Assembly (NCBI GenBank): GCA_015178975.1
Contig: WHVD01000160.1
Location: forward strand, 62,001-126,000
DNA from: Hysterangium stoloniferum
Taxonomy: Eukaryota; Basidiomycota; Agaricomycetes; Hysterangiales; Hysterangiaceae
DNA: 64,000 nt
Reading direction: 5' to 3'
Below are positions 23,084 to 35,315 of this stretch, in pieces (within the stretch, counting starts at the first letter, position 1; each line of letters opens with the position of its first letter). A program made the position numbers and the translations under genes. The notes beneath the pieces are model-generated. The model did no database searches. It was not told where the DNA came from and was given only the letters and a program-made list of their open reading frames with translations.

Positions 23084-23463
23084 TGAACTGGGGTTTCACG
23101 ATCATGACTTGGTTAATGAAACCTCATTTCCTCCCATTCTAAGGCTAAGGATTCACACCAGTGAGTCCTCAATAATACCTTGACAATTTCCCAGAGGAAA
23201 GATCTGTGGGGTCAACTGAACTCAGTATGATGGCCATTGTAATCCTGTTGGTCTTACCACAGACATATATGTACATCACACCAACACCGACCACTCATGG
23301 ATTGTCTTCCTGATAATTCCTCTTCTGGTCGCTGTACCACCCCACTCACCTATTGTTGCCAGGATTGTTCTTCTTTTTTCATCTCACTGCCCTGATCTAT
23401 GCAATATTTACACTTTGGCCATAAAGAATAATGAGTTTTGTTGTAGCATTTATGAGGCATATA
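23084..23463. other. Spacer, no gene seen
   Basis: No ORF of note, repeat or RNA gene was recognised between the unrecognised ORF and the Tc1 terminus. Confidence 0.4.
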
Positions 23464-24386
23464 CAGTGGCTTCCAATACTGTCCCAATGTTTTGGTAATT
23501 CTCAATAAATGCTTTATAACCTACCAAATAAATTTTCTAGAATAGTGAAAATATTCTCACATATACCTTAGCATACTAGCTTTGATATACCTAAATATTA
23601 CATAATATAGATGGATATTGGTGTCACAGTGAATATTAAAAAATGACCAATCATTGGGACAGTTTTGCAACCACTGTTTTTGAATCAGATATCTTGTTAT
23701 TCTAGTACTTTGTATGGCCTCCCTTAGCCTTTATTACAGCATCAAGTCTTCTGGGCATACTTTCTATCAGTTTCTGACACTCCTGAGGCTCAATCTTTGG
23801 CCATTCCACTTCCACCCTCTCCCATAATTCCCAAACTCCCTTGGTGGTGAGGAATATTTTTGTAGCTGTTTCTTCAGATGATTCCAAAGATGCTCTATGG
23901 GATTTAGATCAGGAGACTGTGCTGGCCAGTCTAATACCTGAATCTTTTTTTTAGTAAACCATTCTTGTGCCATCTTGGATGTATGTTTTGGATCATTATC
24001 TTGCTGGAAAATGGCCTTATCTTTTGGAATCTCCAAATCTCCAATGCTCTGGGACAAGTTCTGATCCAGGATCTCCACATATTGTGCAGAATCCATCCTT
24101 CCTTCAATCTCTTCAAGCCTTCCCACTCCATTCCAACCCATACAGCCCCAGACCATGGTATTTCCATCTCCATGCTTGACAGTAGGTTGGGTTATCCTAT
24201 CAGAAAGTGGTTCTCCAGTTTTCTTCCACACATATCAATGTCCATCTGACCCAATCCTATTGATTTTGGTCTCATCCACAATACCCTCTTCCAGTCATCC
24301 ACTGTCCAGTGTTGGTATTTGAGGGCAAAGCTTAACCTGGCCTTTCTACAGTGACTTACAAAATGTATCCAATGTTTTGCAGTTTC
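23464..24386 (-). mobile_element. Tc1/mariner element A, truncated
   Basis: The left terminus begins CAGTGGCTTCC after a TA (23462-23463). An inverted copy of the terminus lies further in (about 23650-23685, ending ACCACTG), so this end could fold into a hairpin. The transposase C-terminal two thirds lie at 23702-24231. The right terminus and transposase N-terminus are missing where gypsy sequence starts near 24387. Confidence 0.8.
23702..24231 (-). pseudogene. Tc1-type transposase, partial
   Basis: This is a DDE transposase that would cut and rejoin the Tc1 element. The segment keeps MVWGCMGWNGVGRL, the catalytic-Asp block FQQDNDPKHTS and the Glu block PAQSPDLNPIEHLW. The C-terminus ends KAKGGHTKY, as in the second Tc1 copy (43884-44903). 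The N-terminal helix-turn-helix and first Asp block are largely absent or degraded. A frameshift near 23870 separates the Glu block from the C-terminus. Not functional. Confidence 0.88.
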
Positions 24387-26439
24387 AACTTGTATAGCTT
24401 ATCTCCATGGCATTCCTGAGTCCATGGCCAAAATCCAAGAAGTTTCTTTATCTGTGCCCTCATAACCCACCCACTTGACCAAGTAGAGCAAATTAGAAGT
24501 GTGTTGATGATTATCTATTTTTGAGTCTAGAATTTGCAAGATTTCAAACTCGGGTTCTCTGTCTATAACAACTGGAGGGGGTGGAGGTTGCATGCGGTCC
24601 AGGATAGTGTTAGCAGTACACAGTTCTAACATAGAGCCATGAAATACTGGGTGTACCGTGTGCATGCTATCCAGAAGCCCCAGGGTCCATGATACAGAGC
24701 TGGCTTGTTCTATAATTTCAAATGGCCCTAAATACTTTTCAGTGAGTTTTTTTAGAAGGATGGGTAGTCTGGAAGAATTGAGCTTTAACAAAAACATGGT
24801 CACCAATCTTAAAGTTATGTGGCAGAATCTGGTTCTTGTCCACTGAACATTGATATTCTTCTTGGGTGGATGTTATCACTTTCCAGAGTTCTTGATGGAG
24901 TTCATCAAGGTCCATGACAAACTCTTGAGCATGGGTGGAGGCCAAATTCCCATTCCTGGTGTACCATGATATTGGGATTATAACCCTTATTTGCAAAGAA
25001 AGGTGATACACCAGTAGTGGCTGAGGGTGCATTGTTGTAAGCAAATTCTGCAAGGGGTAACAGGTATTTCCAGTTGTCCTGTTGATAGTTGCAATACATG
25101 TATGTAAAGATATTGTTCCAGTGTCTGATTGTCACGCTCAGTTTGTCTGTTGCCTTCCAGGTGATACCTGGATGTGAAGTGTAACTTCATGTTCAAGGAT
25201 TTTCTGAGAGATCTAAAGAAGTGAGATACAAAATCTGATCCTCGATCAGAAGTTGTGTGGGACAGGACTCTGTGCTTGGAAAATATGTGGATAACAAAAT
25301 GTTCTGCTGACTGCACAGCCATAATGGTATCATACATACATATATGGGTATGAAAATACCTTGCTTGGAGAATCTGTCAACAATGACTAGAATGGCAGAA
25401 TAGCCTTTGGAGTCCAGTAGGTGTTCAATGAAATCCATAGAGATGGAATTCCACAGGTATTCTGGTACCAGGAGTTGTTTCATAAGAGTGTATGGCTTGT
25501 GATGCTGTGATTTGGAGCATAAACAAGTAATGCAAGATTTACAATAGTGCTTAACAAAATCTCAGAATCTGGGCCAAGTATATTCTCTGTGCAACATTGA
25601 CAGAGTCCTGTTGGGCCCAAAATGTCCCAAGAGTGGGTGATCATGTTTGTACTGGAGGATCCTGGGTGGAGGCTGTTGGAGTCTGGTACATAGATATGAT
25701 TGTCAAGTCCAATGAAACCATGCTGGTCTAGGGACCACTAGGATTGACTGGGGTCCATGGGGTTGTCAAGATGTGCCTTGGTTACTGGGTCTAGCAGAAT
25801 TGCCAATAGAATATCTTGATGTAATTTCTTGATAACCATAATGATAATTCCACACATGACTGGATGAATGAAGCAAGTAATGCAGACTGATGTGGTAAGT
25901 TGTGAATTCATGAATATGGGTTTCAAATTGTGTGGGTTTACTGTGGCATAGTCATTACTCTCCTCTTTGGGATGGACATCCCATCATCTAGTCAAAGCAT
26001 TGGGTCTTCTGCCAAGGCAGCTGGGTCAAAAGTGGATGATCATATTAAAGGCTGATAGATATTCAGACCACTGGGCTTGCTGGTGGGTCAAAAGCTTTGT
26101 GTTGGAAAAATATTCCATGTTTTTGTGATCTGTTACAACCTCAACTGGAATTTCCACATCCTCCAAATAGTGTCTCCACACTTTGAAGGCTTCAAAAATT
26201 GCAAGAAGTTCTTTGTCATGGACATCATAGTTGAGCTCTGGTCCAGTAAAAGACTGGGAGAGAAAAGCAACTGGGTGAATTTCTCTGTTAGGGTCCTGGA
26301 TTGACAAAATGGCTCCTAATGCATAGTCCAAGGTGTCCATTTCAACAATGAGTGGGAGGCCCAGTTTCCATTGTGAAAGAATGGAAGTTGAAGAAAAAGA
26401 ATCTTTTAAAAGATTAAAAGCAGCATGACACTTATCATT
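24387..26439 (-). mobile_element. Ty3/gypsy chromovirus, 3' part: RNase H, integrase, chromodomain (fossil)
   Basis: On the minus strand from the right: RNase H region (26340-26026, with VTDHKNMEYF), integrase core (25483-24905, with SMDFIEHL and TSDRGSDF) and a C-terminal chromodomain (about 24560-24410, with YLVKWVGYEGTDKETSW), which marks the chromovirus branch. The element is broken in many places. It continues at 38199 on the far side of a nested transposon block, so these are two parts of one insertion. Confidence 0.9.
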
Positions 26440-27444
26440 GTGTAATGGATTCGGCTATTTACTCTCTCAAATAGTTAACAAATGTTGACACAGCAAGGGA
26501 TTCAAGAAATAAACAAATAAAGGTCCAGTAATTTAAAGACTGATAGATTAATTAGCTGCACTATTAAGCTTAAACAACTAAAGTGAATATTGGTTTGGTC
26601 TCTTGACAAATTCAGATGAACTTGTAGTGACATGCTTTATGAAAGTTAAGTCCTTCTTGAGAATAATGAATGTATGTGCTATAAGTCAGCGGAAACCTGT
26701 CGTAAGCCTTCGCTTTTTTGTAGCCTTTTAGTTTACTATTTATAAAGATTTAACAAGCTGTTAAATAATTTATAAATAGAGAGATTGTCCGAGAGCCAAA
26801 TATCCAAGTGTTTGTTTAAAGATCGATTAACTGTGCTGTTAATGTGGCTCTTGAATAACCTAAATGGGCAGGGATTTCAGTAATAAGAATTTAGATTTAC
26901 TGAAGTGATTAGTAAGCCTAAAGGTTTCCAGGAAGCTGAGGGAACTTAGATGAATTAGCTAAGTTCAAGAGTGCTGACAAAGAGTTCAAGATTCTGCAAG
27001 TGTAGGTGCTTGCAGTTAGATAATTTCACACTAAGGCTATTATTCTGTCCTTTAGTATGAAGGCTGTTGCTTCTGAGCTGGTGCTGTTGATAGTAGTAAA
27101 GTAGATTATCATTATTCAAGATTTAGGCCTTCTTTTATACATGTAGACAGTTCTGCTTAATAATATCTAAATAACTAAATAGGAAATTATTAGAAGCTTC
27201 TACAAGTTTCCATATTTATGCTATGATATCATAGCTATCACCTGACTCAAAGATCCGAGCCGTTCGAGTCAGAAGACATGTCTGGGATGGCCGAGAGTGG
27301 AAGTAAAACAGGCCAGGTGGCCAAAATAGAAGTAAACCCAGCTGGGTGGCTGCAAAAACTATACGTGACTTGTGAACACGTCGTCACATCATCATCACGT
27401 GATGTCACGTGATTGAGTGATCATAATGTGCATATCTAGTAATA

Positions 27445-29490
27445 TCAATATATAGTAAAGTTGCTTGGTGGGCGGTGGGCGCTTTTAGGCGCCGCAGGCG
27501 CCCCAATGCGTGAGGGCGTGGAGCGCCCGAGCTTCTTCCCCATCAGGGTCGAAGAATCCCGATGAGGGCGCGTCAGCGCCCGAAGCTTCTGTGTGGGAGA
27601 GTCTGACTAATATTAGCGCCGGGAGGTTATTAGTCATCACGGGAGCAAATACAGGCATTCGCGGGAGCATTTCTACATTCGCGGGAGTATTCCATAGCGC
27701 CGCGGGAGTATTCCTGCACTCGCGGGAGTGTTTTTCGCGCCGCGGGAGTATTTTGTAACAGGCGCGGAAGTATTATGTGACACGCGGAAGTATTTTGTGA
27801 CTCGCGGAAGTATTTTGTGACTCGCGGAGGTATTTTGTAATGCCGCGGGAGTATTTTGACAGAGGCGGGAGTATTTCTCACATTCGTGGAGCCAGTTCAC
27901 ACGCCCTAATGGAGATATTTCCCACGAGACTCTCCCCCGCCGTTCACATAAGCATTTCCCGCACCGTTGACATAACCATTTCCCGCGCTGTTGACGTAAC
28001 CATTTCCCGCGCTGTTGACGTAACCGTTTCCCACGCTGCTCACAGGACCATTTCCCGCGCCCTTCATATCAGCATTTCCCGCGCTACACACGGGCACATT
28101 TCCCACGGCCTTCAATGGAGCCAGTTCTCCGGAGAAGGATTGGAGGTCTATAAGGATTTCCGGGAAAATCTCAATAAAATCATAATAATTCAAATAAAAT
28201 AGAATAAATGAAAATAAAATGTGATAAATCAAGAAGAAAAAATAATAATTGAAAATAAAATAAGATAATTCAAATTCAAATTCAATGAATCCAAAAACAA
28301 TATAATAAATCAGAATAAAATATAGTACATAAAATAAAATACAATAAATCAAAATAAGATACAGTAAATCAAAATGGGATACAATAAATTAAAATAAAAT
28401 ATATTAAATCAAAATAAAATACAATAAATCAAAATAAGATACTTAAAATGAAAATAAAATACATTAAGTTGAATGAATAATTCAGGTGACCACAATAATT
28501 CAATTCAACCATTGGAACTGTTATTTCTTTTGTAACCTTTGTCCTTTGTAACCATTGACTCCTTTGTACCTGTTGACTCCTTTTGTAACCTTTGACTCCT
28601 TTTGTAACCTTTGACTCCTTTTGTAACCGTTGATTCTGTTCTGCGACCGTTGATTCCGTTCTGCGACCGTTGATTCCGTTCTGCGACCGTTGATTCTGTT
28701 CTGCGACCGTTGATTCCGTTCTGCGACCGTTGATTCCGTTCTGCGACCGTTGATTCTGTTCTGCGACCGTTGATTCCGTTCTGCGACCGTTGATTCCGTT
28801 CTGCGACCGTTGATTCCGTTCTGCGACCGTTCTTTCCGTTCTGCGACCGTTCTTTCCGTTCTGCGACCGTTCTTTCCGTTCTGCGACCGTTCTTTCCGTT
28901 CTGCGACCGTTCTTTCCGTTCTGCGACCGTTCTTTCCGTTCTGCGACCGTTCTTTCCGTTCTGCGACCGTTCTTTCCGTTCTGCGACCGTTCTTTCCGTT
29001 CTGCGAACACTTTCCGTTCTGCGAACACTTTCCGTTCTGCGAACACTTTCCGTTCTGCGAACACTTTCCGTTCTGCGAACACTTTCCGTTCTGCGAACAC
29101 TTTCCGTTCTGCGAACACTTTCCGTTCTGCGAACACTTTCCGTTCTGCGAACACTTTCCGTTCTGCGAACACTTTCCGTTCTGCGAACACTTTCCGTTCT
29201 GCGAACACTTTCCGTTCTGCGAACACTTTCCGTTCTGCGAACACTTTCCGTTCTGCGAACACTTTCCGTTCTGCGAACACTTTCCGTTCTGCGAACACTT
29301 TCCGTTCTGCGAACACTTTCCGTTCTGCGAACACTTTCCGTTCAAACAATGAGTCTCAGAAATACTTAGAAGTTGTCGACGCGGGGGGGTTTGGGGGGCG
29401 AAGCCCCCCAACAAGCCGGAGCCCGCAGCGAAGTTGTGGGGCAGGTCACGAAGTGACCGCCCCGCAGCGTAGCAAGGGTTCCCAGGCTTG
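27445..29490 (+). mobile_element. Non-autonomous Helitron unit A
   Basis: It begins TCAATATATAGTAAAG after an A and ends GGCTTG. In order: GC-rich short hairpins (GGGCGC-GTCA-GCGCCC type, 27480-27600), GCGGGAGTATTTTGTGA repeats (27600-27900), reverse-sense CATTTCCCGCGC repeats (27910-28110), AT-rich AAAATAAAATAC filler (28180-28500), 20-bp repeats CGTTCTGCGACCGTTGATTC and a CTTT variant (28625-28990), 18-bp repeats GAACACTTTCCGTTCTGC (28995-29345), and the hairpin-rich 3' terminus. No gene; the 306- and 354-codon frames come from repeats. Confidence 0.7.
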
Positions 29491-32006
29491 TCAAATAAGT
29501 GAAAGGAGCATGGTGGGTGGTGGGCGTTTTTGGGCGCCGCAGGCCCTATTTGTGAGGGCGCGGAGCGCCCGAGCTTTTTCCCCAATTTGTGAGGGCGCGC
29601 AGCGCCCGAACCTCACTGTCTGACTAAGCTGAGGGCGCGTTAGCGCCCGAAGTCTCTTATTAGTCAGCGCGGGGGCATTTTTGCACACGCGGGAGTATTT
29701 AATGACGCCGCGGGAGCTTTTCTCACGGCGCGGGAGCATTTATGGTGCCGCGGGAGTATTGTTACAGGTGCTGGAGTGTTTTGTCACGTGCACGGAAGTA
29801 TTGTTACACGCGCGGGAGTATTTTGTAATGCCGCGGGAGTATTTGTCACATGTGCGGAACCATTTCACAGCCTAATGAAGACATTTCCCACGCACGACTT
29901 GCCAAGGAACATTTCCCGCGCCCTTCATGTAAGCATTTCCCACGTCATTTCCGGGGGAATTTCCCGCGCCCTTCACACAGTGATTTTCCATACCTTCGCG
30001 GAACTATTTCCCGCGCCCCTCAGGCATTTTCCACACATTTTGTGGAACTATTTCCCACGCCCCTGTAAAGCCATTTCCCCGGAGAAGGATGGTAATCCCC
30101 GGAGGAGGTCTACATGGTTTTCCGGGTTAATTAGAATAAAATACAATAAATCAAAATAACATAGGATAAAATACAAATAAAATAGGAAAAATCGAAATAA
30201 ATACAAAAAATAAAAGTAAAATGCTTAAAAATTGAATTAAACTAAAGCAAAATGTAATAAATCAAAATAGAATACAATAAATCAAAATCAAATACAATAA
30301 ATCAAAATAAAATGTTTAAAAATATAATAAAATAGAATAAACCAAAGTAAAATGTAATAAATCAGAATAAAATACAATGAGTCAAAATAAAATGCAATAA
30401 AACAAAACAAAACAAAACAAAATAAAATAAAATACAATAAATAACACTAAATTCAAATGAAGTACAATAAATTAAAGTAAAATATAATAAAATAAACTAA
30501 ATTACATAAAGTAAAATAAACTACAATACATGACAGTAAGATCAACTCAATGTTTGATTGAAACCATTGCTGCTTTTGAAACTATTGCACCTTTTGTCAC
30601 TATTGCACCTTTTGTCACTGTTGCACCTTTTGTAGCTGTCATTTCCATTTGTCACCGTTGTTTCCCTTTGTGAATGTCATTTCCATTTGTCACCATTGTT
30701 TCCATTTGTGAACATTGTTTCCCTTTGTGAATGTTGTCTCCCTTTGTGAACATTGTCTCCCTTTGTGAACGTTGTTTCCCTTTGTGAACGTTGTCTCCCT
30801 TTGTGAACGTTGTCTCCCTTTGTGAAAGTTGTGTCCCTTTGTGAACGTTGTTTCCCTTTGTGAACGTTGTTTCCCTTTGTGAATGTTGTTTCCCTTTGTG
30901 AACGTTGTTTCCCATTGTGAACGTTGTTTCCTTTTGTGACCGTTGTGTCCTTTTGTGACCGTTGATGCCTTGGTGAATGTTGTGTCCTTTTGTGAATGTT
31001 GTGTCCTTTTGTGAATGTTGTGTCCTTTTGTGAATGTTGTGTCCTTTTGTGAATGTTGTGTCCTTTTGTGAATGTTGTGTCCTTTTGTGAATGTTGTGTC
31101 CTTTTGTGACCGTTGTGTCCTTTTGTGACCATTGTGTCCTTTTGTGACCGTTGATGCCTTTGTTACCATTGATGCCTTGGTGAACGTTGTGTCCTTTTGT
31201 GAACGTTGTGTCCTTTTGTGACCGTTGATTCCGTTTGTGACCGTTGATTCCGTTTGTAACCGTTGATTCCGTTTGTAACCGTTCTCTGAACACTTTCCGT
31301 TCTAAGAATACTTTCCGTTCTAAGAACACTTTCCGTTCTAAGAACACTTTCCGTTCTAAGAACACTTTCCGTTCTAAGAACACTTTCCGTTCTAAGAACA
31401 CTTTCCGTTCTAAGAACACTTTCCGTTCTAAGAACACTTTCCGTTCTAAGAACACTTTCCGTTCTAAGAACACTTTCCGTTCTAAGAACACTTTCCGTTC
31501 TAAGAACACTTTCCGTTCTAAGAACACTTTCCGTTCTAAGAACACTTTCCGTTCTAAGAACACTTTCCGTTCTAAGAACACTTTCCGTTCTAAGAACACT
31601 TTCCGTTCTAAGAACACTTTCCGTTCTAAGAACACTTTCCGTTCTAAGAACACTTTCCGTTCTAAGAACACTTTCCGTTCTAAGAACACTTTCCGTTCTA
31701 AGAACACTTTCCGTTCTAAGAACACTTTCCGTTCTAAGAACACTTTCCGTTCTAAGAACACTTTCCGTTCTAAGAACACTTTCCGTTCTCTGAACACTTT
31801 CCGTTCTAAGAACACTTTCCGTTCTAAGAACACTTTCCGTTCTCTGAACACTTTCCGTTCAAACAATGAGTCTCAGAAATACTTAAAAGTTGTCGACGCG
31901 GGGGGGTTTGGGGGCGAAGCCCCCCAACAAGCTGGAGCCCGCAGCGAAGTTGTGGGGCCGGTCGCAAAGCGACCGCCCCGCAGCGTAGCAAGGGTTCCTA
32001 AGCTTG
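29491..32006 (+). mobile_element. Non-autonomous Helitron unit B
   Basis: Same layout as unit A, joined head to tail: it begins TCAAATAAGTGAAAGG and ends AAGCTTG. Hairpins lie at 29525-29670, GCGGGAG repeats to 29870, CATTTCCCGCGC repeats to 30080 and AT-rich filler to 30540. Then come 19-bp repeats around TGAACGTTGTTTCCCTTTG (30660-31280), about thirty 18-bp units AACACTTTCCGTTCTAAG (31285-31860) and the 3' terminus. The 404-codon minus frame (Glu-Arg-Lys-Val-Phe repeats) is a repeat artefact. Confidence 0.7.
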
Positions 32007-34363
32007 TCAATATATAGTAAAGTTGCTTGGTGGGTGGTGGGCGTTTTTAGGCGCCGAAGGCGCCCCAATGCGTGAGGGCGCGGAGCGCCCGAATTTTTCC
32101 CCAATTTGTGAGGGCGCGCAGCGCCCGAACCTCACTGTCTGACTAAGCTGAGGGCGCGTTAGCGCCCGAAGTCTCTTATTAGTCAGCCCGGGGGCATTTT
32201 TGCACACGCGGGAGTATTTAATGACGCCGCGGGAGCTTTTCTCACGGCGCGGGAGCATTTGTGACGCCGCGGGAGTATTCTGTGACGGGGGCGGAAGTAT
32301 TTCCTAACGCGCGGAGGTATTTTGTGACGCGCGGAAGTATTTGTCTACGCGCGGGAGTATTTCATTACGTGCGCGGAGGTATTTTTACATGCCCGGAAGT
32401 ATTATGTCATGTGCGCGGAGGTATTTTCCGGAACGCGCGGGAGTATTTGTCATGCGCGGAACCATTTCATACACCGGACACATTTCCCACGAACCTCCAG
32501 TAGAATTTCCCGCTTCATGTCAGCATTTCCCGCGCCGTTCACGTAAGCATTTCCCGCGCAGTTCTCATAGCCATTTCCCACGCCCTTCACCGGACCATTT
32601 CCCGCGCCCCTCAAGAACACATTCCCACGACCTTTCCGGGAGAATTGCCCGCCCCCTTTTGGGAGTCTTTCCCACGCCCTCACGGAAGCATTCGATAAAA
32701 TACAATAAATGAAAATAAAATGTTTAGAAATAAAGTAAAATAGAATAAATCGAAATAAAATACAGTAAATGAAAATAAAATGCTTCAAAATTACATAAAA
32801 TCGGAAAAATCAGAATAAAATACAATAAATCAAAATAAAATGTTTAAAAATAGAACAAAATAAATCAAAATAAAATGGAATAAATTGAAATACAATAAAA
32901 TATATCAAAATACAATACAATATATCATTTTTCCATTTTATTGAAATACAATAAAATATATCAAAATACAATACAATATATCAATGCTCTATCCACGCTC
33001 TATTAATGTTTCTTCAATGCTTATCAATTCTCAATCAATGCTATATCATATCAATGCTGTCTCAATTGTACATCAATTCCAGTTGAATCAACTCAATCTC
33101 TATTCAGTTACTCCATCTGAAACCATTGCTTTTTTGAAACCATTACTCCTTTTGCAACCATTGCTCCTTTTGAAACTGTTGCTCCTTTTGTACCCATTGT
33201 TCCTTTTGAAACCATTGTTCCATTTGTAATATTTCTTTCTGTCTTTTGTAATACCTTTTGTAATGGTTTCTGTTCTTTAAACAGTTTCCATTCTTACACT
33301 TTTGTCACTGTTGTTTTCTTTTGTCACTGTTGTTTTCTTTTGTAACTGTTGTTTTCCACTGTTGTTTTCTTTTGTGACCATTCTTTTCTTTTGTGACTGT
33401 TGTTTTCTTTTGTAACCATTGTTCTCTTTACCATTGTTTTCTTTTGTGACTATTATTTTCTTTTGTGACCTTTGTTTTCTTTTGTAACTGTTGTTTTCTT
33501 TTGTCACTGTTGTTTTCTTTTGTGACCATTCTTTTCTTTTGTGACCATTGTAAAGGGTGTTTCCTTTGTAATGTTTGTTTCCTTTTGTTTCTCTTTATCA
33601 CAATTGTTTCCTTTCATTTCGTGTTGTAACCATTGACTCCTTTGCAAACATTGACTCCTTTGTAACCATTGAGTTCCTTTGTAACCATTGAGTTCCTTTG
33701 TAACCGTTGATTCCTTTGTAACCGTTGATTCCTTTGTAACCATTGATTCCTTTGTAACCATTGATTCCTTTGTAACCATTGATTCCTTTGTAACCGGTGT
33801 TTTCTTTGTAACCATTGTTTCCTTCCTTTGTTGTTTCCTTCCTTTGTAATGGGTGTTTCCTTTATAACACTTTCCATTCCCTGAACACTTTCCATCTAAA
33901 GTGACTTTCCTTTCTAAGGTGACTTTCCGTTCTAACGTGACTTTCCGTTCTGACGTGACTTTCCGTTCTGACGTGACTTTCCGTTCTGACGTGACTTTCC
34001 GTTCTGACGTGACTTTCCGTTCTAACGTGACTTTCCGTTCTAACGTGACTTTCCGTTCTAACGTGACTTTCCGTTCTAACGTGACTTTCCGTTCTAACGA
34101 CTTTCCGTTCTAACGTGACTTTCCGTTCTAACGTGACTTTCCATTCTAATGTGACTTTCCGTTCTAACATGACTTTCCGTTCTAATGTGACTTCCATTCA
34201 AACAGCTTCCCTTTTAGAACAATGGGCCTCAGAAATACTTAAGAGTTGTTGATGCGGGGGGGTTTGGGGGGCGAAGCCCCCCAACAAGCCGGAGCCCGCA
34301 GCGAAGTTGTGGGGCAGGTCACGAAGTGACCGCCCCGCAGCGTAGCAAGGGTTCCCAGGCTTG
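32007..34363 (+). mobile_element. Non-autonomous Helitron unit C
   Basis: Begins TCAATATATAGTAAAG exactly like unit A and ends GGCTTG. It has the same order of parts: hairpins (32040-32190), GCGGGAGTATTT repeats (32200-32460), CATTTCCCGCGC repeats (32470-32690), AT-rich filler (32700-32990), TTTGTAACCATTG-type repeats (33290-33850), 18-bp units GTGACTTTCCGTTCTAAC (33890-34190) and the hairpin-rich 3' terminus. No gene. Confidence 0.7.
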
Positions 34364-34639
34364 TCCATATAATGAATTTTGCTTGGTGGGTTGTGGGTCC
34401 ACCTTGCCTTTTTTAGTAATTAAGGCGCCGAGCTTATGTCAGCACGGAGGCATTTCCCCCAACGCGGAAGCAATTATGCCATCGCGGGAGCATTTATGGC
34501 ATGCGTGGGAGTATTTCGTCTGGCGCCGCTAGGCGCCCAGATTATGTCATCACCCAGGCTTTTGGATTCCTGTCACACATGTCCCGTCACCCGCGTTCCT
34601 GTCACGGATGGCCATCATCGTTTACCAACGCGCGCACAC

Positions 34640-35175
34640 TCAGTCCCATCCACCGCGCACCACTCCCATCCAGGCACACCACTCCCATCCACGGCTGACC
34701 CGCACCCATCCACCGCGAACCCACCCACGGCGCACCCACCCACGGCGCACCCATCCACCCGCACCATCCGCCGCGCACCCATCCACCGCGAACCCATCCA
34801 CCCGCACCCATCCACCCGCACCCATCCACCCGTACCCATCCACCCGCACCCATCCATCGCGCACCCATCCACCCTGCACCCATCCACTGCGCCATCCAAC
34901 GCGCACCCATCTACGGGCACCCATCCACCGCGCACCCATCCACTCGCACCCATCCACCGCGAACCCATCCACCCGCACCCATCCACCCGTACCCATCCAT
35001 CCGCACCCATCCACGGCGCACCCATCCACGGCGCACCCACCCACGGCGCACCCATCCACCCGCTCCCATCCGCCGCGCACCCATCCGCCGCGCACCCATC
35101 CACCGCGCACCCATCCACCGCGCACCCATCCACGACGCACACACTCCCATCCACGGCGCACACACTCCCATCCAT
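34640..35175. repeat. CACCCATCCACCGCG-type minisatellite
   Basis: About thirty-five units of roughly 15 bp, CACCCATCCACCGCG with variants (CCCGC, GGCGC). Because 15 is a multiple of three, long Pro/His/Thr- or Gly/Trp/Val-rich frames stay open in several frames on both strands. None of these is likely to be a protein. Confidence 0.85.
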
Positions 35176-35315
35176 GGGGACATGCCTGCCCGCCCACTCG
35201 GGCACAAACCGGCAAAGCGCGTTCCGTTTGCCAACGCGCGCACGCGCCGCGCCTGTTCGCAACGCGCTGTGCCCATTTGTGCCCGATTGGGCGTGCACCC
35301 TGCTCTGATCGGCCC

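Noticed and set aside
28429-31866. Very long ORFs (300-400 codons) with Glu-Arg-Lys-Val-Phe or Phe-Cys-Glu-His repeats
   Set aside because: They arise from repeats with an 18-bp period, are open on both strands at once, and lie inside non-autonomous Helitron units.
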